This document shows positions 1 through 5,568 of a stretch of DNA of 7,864 nt, piece by piece; position 1 is the first letter of the stretch, and each line of letters begins with the position of its first letter. Both the position numbers and the translations under genes were made by a program. Source of the stretch: Caryophanales bacterium UBA6414 (GTDB taxonomy: Bacteria; Bacillota_I; Bacilli_A; RF39; UBA660); the NCBI GenBank assembly GCA_002438545.1, contig DJPK01000066.1:1-7864 (forward strand), in the 5' to 3' direction. Under the pieces are notes generated by a model. It did no database searches, was not told the DNA's origin, and saw only the letters and a program-made list of their open reading frames with translations.

Positions 1-953
1 AACCATTTATATCTATCACAAAAATCTTTAGAATTAATATTTAATTCTTTACAATAATCATTTACTAATTCTTCGTTTTTGATAATATCTATTGGTAGAA
101 TACATTGAACAGCAAGATTTATTCTATTTCTTTTGATACATTCATCTCTAAAAATATTAGATTCTATTAAACACTTAGGGACTATTTTAGTTTGAGATAC
201 GATTTCTATTAAATAATCGATATTTTCTTGTACTAACTTAGTAAAAGAAGTTATTTCTGAATCTCTTACTTTTCTATCATATATTGTTTTTTCCTTTAAT
301 AGTCCTAATAATTCAATTAGTTCATTGGGTGAAAATGAAGATTTTAGTTCAAATATATTTTGAGCATATCGTTCATTTCCTAAATAGTATTGTAATGGAA
401 CTCCACTTTGTATTAAATTAGCAAGTTGTTTTAAATTAGTAAGTGAATATTCTTCTATATTTCTTATTAATTTTGTATATTTATTCTTTAATATTAAGCC
501 AATAAATACTTCATTTTTTCTTAATGTATATTCAACTGATGTTCCTTTTTCTTTTAAATATTTTTCAAAGAAAGCAATATTTTCTTTGATGAAATTACTT
601 AAAGATAAATCATTAATAAAGAAATATCTCAAGAAACTATCAAACTTATATGAGTCTCCATATTTTTCATATACTATTTTAAATATTTTATTGGTATCAT
701 CTTTAGAGAAGGTATAGCCAATTCTACTTACATAATATAATATATCTTCATCTGATAATAAATAATCAATTAATTGCATTGATGTTTCACTGTTATCAAT
801 ATGAATATTTATCTTATTATTACTTAAAAGATCATATCTTCCAGATTTTAATATGCTTATAAATAAAATATTAGTATCTATTTCTTGAATGCTATTTATT
901 TCTGATAGATTATTACATTTACTTATTTGTTCTTGAAGTTCATTTAATTTCAT
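1..953 (-). CDS. Hypothetical protein, mostly helical, C-terminus beyond the window
   Basis: I do not recognise this protein. Reading the minus strand from the ATG at 953 gives 317 codons with no stop up to the window edge, so the true C-terminus lies outside. The start is supported by GAGGTG at 958-963. The N-terminus reads MKLNELQEQISKCNN, and the rest is rich in Leu, Ile, Asn, Lys and Glu. It has many short amphipathic stretches (for example around residues 57-66, 131-142 and 175-190) that suggest an all-helical, possibly repeat-like fold. No signal peptide, transmembrane segment or catalytic motif is apparent. Scattered cysteines (residues 13, about 276, 286, 297, 310 and 320) form no recognisable metal site. 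It starts 25 nt after the second histidine phosphatase with no terminator between, so it is probably the last visible gene of the smc operon. Expression is certain only by inference, but the long open frame and good ribosome binding site make it a real gene. Confidence 0.85.
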   Translation of the reverse strand, partial: MKLNELQEQISKCNNLSEINSIQEIDTNILFISILKSGRYDLLSNNKINIHIDNSETSMQLIDYLLSDEDILYYVSRIGYTFSKDDTNKIFKIVYEKYGDSYKFDSFLRYFFINDLSLSNFIKENIAFFEKYLKEKGTSVEYTLRKNEVFIGLILKNKYTKLIRNIEEYSLTNLKQLANLIQSGVPLQYYLGNERYAQNIFELKSSFSPNELIELLGLLKEKTIYDRKVRDSEITSFTKLVQENIDYLIEIVSQTKIVPKCLIESNIFRDECIKRNRINLAVQCILPIDIIKNEELVNDYCKELNINSKDFCDRYKW

Positions 954-957
954 GATT

Positions 958-963
958 CACCTC
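958..963 (-). promoter_or_regulatory. Ribosome binding site of the left-edge hypothetical gene
   Basis: GAGGTG on the minus strand is followed by AATC and then ATG at 953. It fixes the start of a gene that is otherwise cut by the window edge. Confidence 0.8.
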
Positions 964-978
964 TTTTTTACTGCGAAA

Positions 979-1611
979 TTATAGACTATTAATTTTTATA
1001 TTTTCAATATTAATTAATTTATTTTCGTTATCAAACTCTAATTTAATAGTTTCACAATAATTAATATATCCATCTAGTATTATTTTGTTATTAAAACTAT
1101 ATCTCATTTTATCATCAACGATAGCAGCATCACACCATGTTTTTAATAGGTATGAAATTGCTGTAGCATGGCTAACAATAGCAATTTGTTTATTAGGATA
1201 TTTATTTATAATATTCATAATAGTAGCATACATTCTAGTGCGAACATCTTTTTGACTTTCACCATTACCTAGTTTATAATTTTCATCTAAAAATTGTTTT
1301 CTTTCAAAGTTTTCGGGTAATTCATCCCAAGAATTAATACCAAATTTTCTTTCGCCTAAATCACTTATAATATTTATTTCTATGTTATTTTTTGCCGCTA
1401 AGTATTTAGCAGTTTGAATAGTTCTAACAAAGTTTGATGAAAATAGCATATCAATATTAGCAAATTCTTTTTTATTTAGTTTTTCTTGAGCAAGTTGTTC
1501 ACCTTCTATTGAAAATGATGATTTTTCATTTTGAATTTGTAGGCTATCACTATTAAAGGTATTATTAACTTTCATAGGCTTTGAATGTCTAATTAGATAG
1601 ATAGTAGTCAT
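979..1611 (-). CDS. Histidine phosphatase family protein (phosphoglycerate mutase-like), second of two tandem copies
   Basis: This is a 210-residue cytoplasmic protein of the histidine phosphatase (phosphoglycerate mutase-like) superfamily, which removes phosphate through a phosphohistidine intermediate. The N-terminal LIRHS carries the catalytic pair R8-H9. R63 lies in SSNFVRTIQTA, the acid residue is E87 in GERKFG, NGES is at 116-119, and the second histidine is H148 in VSHATA. All the key residues are present and the length is normal for the family, so it should be active. The substrate cannot be told from sequence: members act on phosphosugars, nucleotides, cobalamin or mannosyl intermediates, or proteins. 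Its ATG shares one base with the TAA of the upstream paralogue, implying translational coupling. Its ribosome binding site lies inside the end of that upstream gene. The family assignment is firm; a specific gene name would be a guess. Confidence 0.93.
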   Translation of the reverse strand: MTTIYLIRHSKPMKVNNTFNSDSLQIQNEKSSFSIEGEQLAQEKLNKKEFANIDMLFSSNFVRTIQTAKYLAAKNNIEINIISDLGERKFGINSWDELPENFERKQFLDENYKLGNGESQKDVRTRMYATIMNIINKYPNKQIAIVSHATAISYLLKTWCDAAIVDDKMRYSFNNKIILDGYINYCETIKLEFDNENKLINIENIKINSL

Positions 1612-1626
1612 TATAATTCACACTCC
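1582..1626 (-). repeat. 45-bp direct repeat over a translation start, downstream copy
   Basis: This 45-bp block matches 2220-2264 at 44 of 45 positions; the single difference is at 1596 (a C versus T in the coding strand, a silent Leu change). It runs from GGAGTGTGAA through the ATG and the first ten codons (MTTIYLIRHS). In this copy the first part also encodes the last residues ECEL and the stop codon of the upstream phosphatase. The match stops abruptly on both sides. Confidence 0.95.
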
Positions 1627-2249
1627 ACATAACTTACATTAATAACATTCTTGTTATCATCAAACTCTATTTTATAGATACTTGGATTTTTAGGTTTTCC
1701 TGCTAAAACTATATTATCATTATACTTAATATTAAAATTCTTACCATCAAATTCAAAATAATTACAGATAGTTTTTAAGTATGATAATAGAATAATTCCA
1801 TGCATTACTATAGCAACTTTATCAATATTTTTATTTAATAGATCATCAATAAAAGATTTAAATCTAGTATCTACATCATTTAGAGATTCACCATTATTTA
1901 CTTTAAATGTTTTATCTTCAAATGATATTTTATTAAAATTATCAGGTAAATCTCTTATATATTCAACACCAAATTCTCTTTCATTTATTCTTTTATCTAA
2001 TTTAATTTTTAGATTATTACTATCCGCTAGATATTTAGCTGTTTCAATAGCACGTGAAGAATTACTAGCATATATTTCATTAATACCTTTTAATTCTTCA
2101 ACATTACATAGTTTTTTAGCGTTTTCTTCTCCTTGTGGTGATAATATCATATTTTTATTATATTCAGACCATAAGACATCTTCATAATTCTTATAATTAT
2201 CTATGTCTACAAATGGTGCTGAATGTCTAATTAAATAGATAGTAGTCAT
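1611..2249 (-). CDS. Histidine phosphatase family protein (phosphoglycerate mutase-like), first of two tandem copies
   Basis: This 212-residue histidine phosphatase is a paralogue of the next gene. The catalytic R8-H9 sits in LIRHSAP, R66 is in SNSSRAIETA, the acid residue is E90 in NEREFG, NGES is at 119-122, and the second histidine is H150 in VMHG. The catalytic set is complete. Identity to the neighbour is high in the first ten residues and in the motif blocks and clearly lower elsewhere, so the duplication is not recent overall. The gene starts 24 nt after smc with a good ribosome binding site (GGAGTG at 2259-2264) and no terminator between, so it is probably co-transcribed with smc. The substrate is unknown. 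A cofactor-dependent glycolytic phosphoglycerate mutase is unlikely, because the protein is too short and has diverged from that group. Confidence 0.93.
   Translation of the reverse strand: MTTIYLIRHSAPFVDIDNYKNYEDVLWSEYNKNMILSPQGEENAKKLCNVEELKGINEIYASNSSRAIETAKYLADSNNLKIKLDKRINEREFGVEYIRDLPDNFNKISFEDKTFKVNNGESLNDVDTRFKSFIDDLLNKNIDKVAIVMHGIILLSYLKTICNYFEFDGKNFNIKYNDNIVLAGKPKNPSIYKIEFDDNKNVINVSYVECEL
1621..1626 (-). promoter_or_regulatory. Ribosome binding site of the downstream phosphatase, inside the upstream coding region
   Basis: GGAGTG lies 9 nt before the ATG at 1611 and is read as part of the Val-Glu-Cys codons at the end of the upstream phosphatase. Together with the one-base stop/start overlap it suggests coupled translation of the two genes. 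Confidence 0.75.
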
Positions 2250-2264
2250 TATAATTCACACTCC
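2220..2264 (-). repeat. 45-bp direct repeat over a translation start, upstream copy
   Basis: This is the partner of 1582-1626, with 44 of 45 bases identical. It covers the ribosome binding site, the ATG and the first ten codons of the first phosphatase. Here the 5' part is purely intergenic, directly after the smc stop codon. Confidence 0.95.
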
Positions 2265-2273
2265 TAATTATTA

Positions 2274-5219
2274 CTAATTTAAATCTTTCTTAATGTCTTC
2301 TAATTTAACACTTACTAGTTTACTAACACCGGACTCTTGCATAGTAATACCATATAAGATATCTAAGTACTCCATAGTTTTTTTCTTGTGAGTTATTAGA
2401 ATGAATTGTGTTTTATGACGATACTTATTTAAGTATGTACAAAAGCTTTCAACGTTAGCATCATCTAGAGCCGCTTCTACTTCATCTAATAAACAGAAAG
2501 GTACAGGACGAACATTTAATATAGCAAAGAGTAATGATATGGCAGTAAATGTTCTTTCTCCTCCGGATAATAGAGAGATATTTTTGAGTTTCTTGCCGGA
2601 AGGTTCGGCTTTTATTTCAATACCGGTATTTAAGATATCATTAGGGTCAGTTAATACTAGTTCAGCATTACCTCCTCTAAATAAATCTCTAAATACTTTT
2701 TTAAACTCCACACGAACTTGTTCAAATGTTTCAGTAAACTTAGTTTTCATTACTGCATCCATATCATTAATAATTTCTAATAAAGTATTTTCAGCATTAG
2801 CAAGTTCATCATGTTCTTTTAATAAGAAGTTATATCTTTCACTAATTCTTTCATATTCTTCAATACTTCCTAAGTTAACCTCGCCAATTAAAGATAATTG
2901 TTCTTTTAAGTTTCTTACTTTATCACGAGCTATATCACTATCTATTTCTAGTATATAATTATTTTTAGCATTCTCATAAGTAATATTATAATCATTAGAT
3001 AAATTAACTAAGAGATTATCTAGTTTAACTTCTATTCTATTTAATTTTACTTCTTTTTCATGAATGTCTTTTTCTATTTTAGAGATATTGGTATTATCTT
3101 TTCTGCTTAGTTCATCTAATTCAGTAATATCATCTTCAATCTTTTTCTTATCAATAGTTAATAATTCGATATTTTTATTTATATCATCAACCATTTGTTT
3201 AGCTTGATAGTAATTATTCCATAACTTTTCTTCTTCACTTACTGTATTATTTGATACAATACTAGATAAATCATTTAGTTCTTTATCTATTTTACTTTCT
3301 TCTATCTTAGTACTTTCTAATTCACGTTCTAAGTTCTTTAATTTATCAAAGGCTTCATTACGTGATATACGTAGTTCATACATACAGTTTTCTTCTAATT
3401 TTAAACTAGAGTCAAGACTAGTAATATTACTATTTAGTTCTTGAACTTCATCATTTAATTTATTAATTAATTTTTTATAGTCTTCTAATTCATATTTTTC
3501 TTTTATTAAGTTATTACGTACTTTACTACCACCGGTAATAGAACCGCCTATGTTAACTACTTGGCCATCTAGAGTAATTACTTTATATTTATGACCAACT
3601 AATTTACTTAATTCATTAGCACCATTAATATTTTTAGCCACAATAACATTGCCTAATTGATTTAAGATAATATTTTTATATTTAATATCATATCTAACTA
3701 AATTACTAGCAATATCAATAAATGAATTATTACCTCTTATTTTAAATAAAGAGTCATTATCAATATAGCGAGGGGCAATAACATCAAGGGGAAAGAAAGT
3801 TGCTCTTCCATAGTTATTAGTACTTAAATAGTTAACCATTTCTTTAGCATCATTTCTAGTATCTACTACTAAGTAAGAACTAGCTCCTCCTAAAGAAGTA
3901 GTAATAGCATCAATATATTCATCATTCATATCAATTAGTTTACCAATAACATTATGGGTCTTAAACTTAGGATTATCTAAGATTCTTTTAACAGCTATAG
4001 GTAGACTATTAGAATTATTAATAGATTCTTCAAGAATATTTATTTTATATTGTAAGTTAGATATTTCTCTATTATTACTATTTAACTTATTTTCATATTC
4101 ATTTTTAGTATCAAAATACTTTTTATATCTACTATTAGTTTCATTAATAGATATATCTAATTTTTCTAATGACTTCTTACTTACTTCAATATTATTATTT
4201 AAGTTATTAATAGTATCTTGAATAGCTAGTCTATTTTTATTTAGAGATAATATATTATCGTTAATATTTATATCATTAGAGTGTTTTTTTCTTTCATCTA
4301 ATAATTTAATATCACTATCTATTTTTTCAACTTCTAACGATTTAGTAATTAATTCTTTATGCTTAGCTTCTAGAGTATCATTAATAGTTTTTAATTTATT
4401 TTTATTTTCTAATAATTTAATATCATAACTAGTACTATTATTAGTTATTTTTAATTTAGTATCTTCTAAAGATTCGATATCATTTTTTAGTTCTTTATAT
4501 TCATAATTTAGTTTAGTTATATCACTTACCATTAAACTTATTTCAACATCTGATAATTCTCTTTTAATAACTTTATATCTTCTAGCGTCATTACTTTGCT
4601 TTTCAAGGGGGTCTAAAGATAGTTTTAGTTCACTAATTAAGTCATTTACTCTATCTAAGTTATCATTAGTGCGTTCTAGTTTACGAAGGGCTTCTTCTTT
4701 TCTCTTTTTATATTTTAAAACACCGGCAGCTTCTTCAAAAACAGTACGGCGATCACCAGGCTTTGTGGACAGGATTTCATCTATTTTACCTTGAGAAATA
4801 ATATTGAAACTTTCTCGTGATGTTCCTGAATCAACAAAGACATCTAACATATCTTTAAGGCGACATTTACTATTATTTAAATAATATTCATTATCACCAT
4901 TACGATAAATTACTCTTTTAATTGATACTTCATTAAAATCTATTGGTAAGTGATGGTCTTCATTATCAAATACTAAGGTTACAGAAGCACTATTTAAGGC
5001 TTTTCTACTAGCACTCCCGGAAAATATAACATCAGTAGCATTATCTGCTCGTAGGGATTTAATAGATTGTTCTCCTAAAACCCAGCGAACAGCATCGACA
5101 ACATTAGATTTACCACTTCCATTTGGACCAACAATACCATTTAAATTACTGCCAAACTCCATTGATATTTTGTCAGCAAATGATTTAAATCCATATATTT
5201 TTATCTCTTTTAAATACAT
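2274..5219 (-). CDS. smc: Chromosome segregation protein SMC (condensin ATPase), short-armed
   Basis: SMC is the ATPase subunit of the bacterial condensin that, with ScpA and ScpB (not in this window), loads on and organises the chromosome. The N-terminal ATPase half has Walker A GPNGSGKS at residues 31-38 and Q143 in the ISQGKID segment. The hinge spans roughly 405-565, ending in the glycine-rich GGSITGG. The C-terminal half has the signature LSGGER at 884-889, Walker B FCLLDE at 908-913 with catalytic E913, the D-loop ALDD, and the switch H944 in LITH. Coiled-coil arms fill about 170-400 and 575-825. All catalytic motifs are intact, but 981 residues is about 200 fewer than typical Bacillus SMC (nearly 1190), with the loss split about equally between the arms. 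The start has AGGTG six bases upstream. It heads an apparent operon with two histidine phosphatases and lacks the usual rnc and ftsY neighbours. The stop is TAG. Confidence 0.98.
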   Translation of the reverse strand: MYLKEIKIYGFKSFADKISMEFGSNLNGIVGPNGSGKSNVVDAVRWVLGEQSIKSLRADNATDVIFSGSASRKALNSASVTLVFDNEDHHLPIDFNEVSIKRVIYRNGDNEYYLNNSKCRLKDMLDVFVDSGTSRESFNIISQGKIDEILSTKPGDRRTVFEEAAGVLKYKKRKEEALRKLERTNDNLDRVNDLISELKLSLDPLEKQSNDARRYKVIKRELSDVEISLMVSDITKLNYEYKELKNDIESLEDTKLKITNNSTSYDIKLLENKNKLKTINDTLEAKHKELITKSLEVEKIDSDIKLLDERKKHSNDININDNILSLNKNRLAIQDTINNLNNNIEVSKKSLEKLDISINETNSRYKKYFDTKNEYENKLNSNNREISNLQYKINILEESINNSNSLPIAVKRILDNPKFKTHNVIGKLIDMNDEYIDAITTSLGGASSYLVVDTRNDAKEMVNYLSTNNYGRATFFPLDVIAPRYIDNDSLFKIRGNNSFIDIASNLVRYDIKYKNIILNQLGNVIVAKNINGANELSKLVGHKYKVITLDGQVVNIGGSITGGSKVRNNLIKEKYELEDYKKLINKLNDEVQELNSNITSLDSSLKLEENCMYELRISRNEAFDKLKNLERELESTKIEESKIDKELNDLSSIVSNNTVSEEEKLWNNYYQAKQMVDDINKNIELLTIDKKKIEDDITELDELSRKDNTNISKIEKDIHEKEVKLNRIEVKLDNLLVNLSNDYNITYENAKNNYILEIDSDIARDKVRNLKEQLSLIGEVNLGSIEEYERISERYNFLLKEHDELANAENTLLEIINDMDAVMKTKFTETFEQVRVEFKKVFRDLFRGGNAELVLTDPNDILNTGIEIKAEPSGKKLKNISLLSGGERTFTAISLLFAILNVRPVPFCLLDEVEAALDDANVESFCTYLNKYRHKTQFILITHKKKTMEYLDILYGITMQESGVSKLVSVKLEDIKKDLN

Positions 5220-5225
5220 CTTTTA

Positions 5226-5230
5226 CACCT
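5226..5230 (-). promoter_or_regulatory. Ribosome binding site of smc
   Basis: AGGTG lies six bases before the ATG at 5219. The first residues, MYLKEIKIYGFKSFAD, match the usual beginning of SMC proteins, so this start is secure. Confidence 0.75.
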
Positions 5231-5243
5231 ACAGTCTATACTA

Positions 5244-5249
5244 ATTATA
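5244..5249 (-). promoter_or_regulatory. Probable -10 element of the smc operon promoter
   Basis: A perfect TATAAT lies between the terminator of the preceding gene and smc, and would start a transcript with a leader of about 18 nt. No good -35 is visible: at 17-bp spacing the hexamer is TTTCTT, inside the T-tract of the terminator. This could be a weak or activator-dependent promoter. Confidence 0.55.
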
Positions 5250-5260
5250 CCTTAAACCAT

Positions 5261-5297
5261 AAAAAAAAGAAATAACTTATCTTAAAAAAGTCATTCC
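5261..5297 (-). terminator. Intrinsic terminator after the 67-residue gene
   Basis: On the minus strand GGAATGACTT (5297-5288) pairs with AAGTTATTTC (5278-5269). The 10-bp stem includes two G-U pairs, the loop is 9 nt, and eight T residues follow (5268-5261). Flanking A and T runs can extend the stem by about three pairs. It starts within about ten bases of the preceding stop codon and separates that gene from smc. Confidence 0.85.
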
Positions 5298-5305
5298 TTT
5301 TCTAT

Positions 5306-5509
5306 TTATCTATGTTTTGTATTACTTTTTGAATAATTATTTAGTAATTCACCATATAAATTAATACTATAATCCATTAACTTATCAGAAGTTACTCCTT
5401 CATCTAATGCTTTACCTAATAAATATTCAAATTGAGCATCAATACTATCATCAACATCTTTAATACCAAAGAAAAATTTTACATAATTTAATATTACTCT
5501 TATTGCCAT
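5306..5509 (-). CDS. Small hypothetical protein, 67 residues
   Basis: I do not recognise this protein. It begins with a hydrophobic, aromatic segment (residues 3-16, with FFF at 12-14) that is too short and too charged for a clear membrane span. An acidic stretch follows (DVDD at 18-21, ASP24, GLU28), then two likely helices around 24-37 and 41-59, and a polar basic tail. There is no signal peptide, cysteine or metal motif. It looks like a small soluble helical protein, perhaps one that binds another protein. The start is backed by a full AGGAGG ribosome binding site at 5520-5525. The gene has its own consensus promoter (5537-5565) and its own terminator (5261-5297), so it is a complete single-gene transcription unit and very likely real. 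Readthrough from the kinase-like gene upstream is also possible, since there is no terminator between them. Confidence 0.85.
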   Translation of the reverse strand: MAIRVILNYVKFFFGIKDVDDSIDAQFEYLLGKALDEGVTSDKLMDYSINLYGELLNNYSKSNTKHR

Positions 5510-5519
5510 AGTTCTATTA

Positions 5520-5525
5520 CCTCCT
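5520..5525 (-). promoter_or_regulatory. Consensus ribosome binding site of the 67-residue gene
   Basis: AGGAGG lies ten bases before the ATG at 5509. It is the strongest ribosome binding site in the window and, with the consensus promoter, suggests high expression. Confidence 0.85.
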
Positions 5526-5536
5526 AGCGAGATAGT

Positions 5537-5565
5537 ATTATATCATAAACGAATGTATGTGTCAA
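5537..5565 (-). promoter_or_regulatory. Perfect consensus sigma-A promoter with extended -10
   Basis: On the minus strand the -35 hexamer TTGACA (5565-5560) and the -10 hexamer TATAAT (5542-5537) are separated by exactly 17 bp. A TG one base before the -10 gives an extended -10. Transcription should begin near 5530, giving a leader of about 20 nt before the 67-residue gene. The -35 begins only a few bases after the stop codon of the kinase-like gene. No obvious operator palindrome overlaps it. Confidence 0.92.
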
Positions 5566-5568
5566 CCA

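Noticed and set aside
2250..2273. A separate promoter between smc and the first phosphatase
   Set aside because: Only 24 bases are available, occupied mainly by the ribosome binding site; no paired -35 and -10 are visible.
2539..2958. Open reading frame of 139 codons on the plus strand
   Set aside because: It lies entirely antisense to the conserved C-terminal part of smc, its translation is low-complexity Ser/Leu/Ile, and it has no family resemblance; it is a shadow of smc.
3000..4700. Repetitive-looking AT-rich stretch in the middle of smc
   Set aside because: The reading frame is continuous and the low complexity reflects Lys, Asn, Glu, Leu and Ile codons of the coiled-coil arms, not a DNA repeat or CRISPR array.
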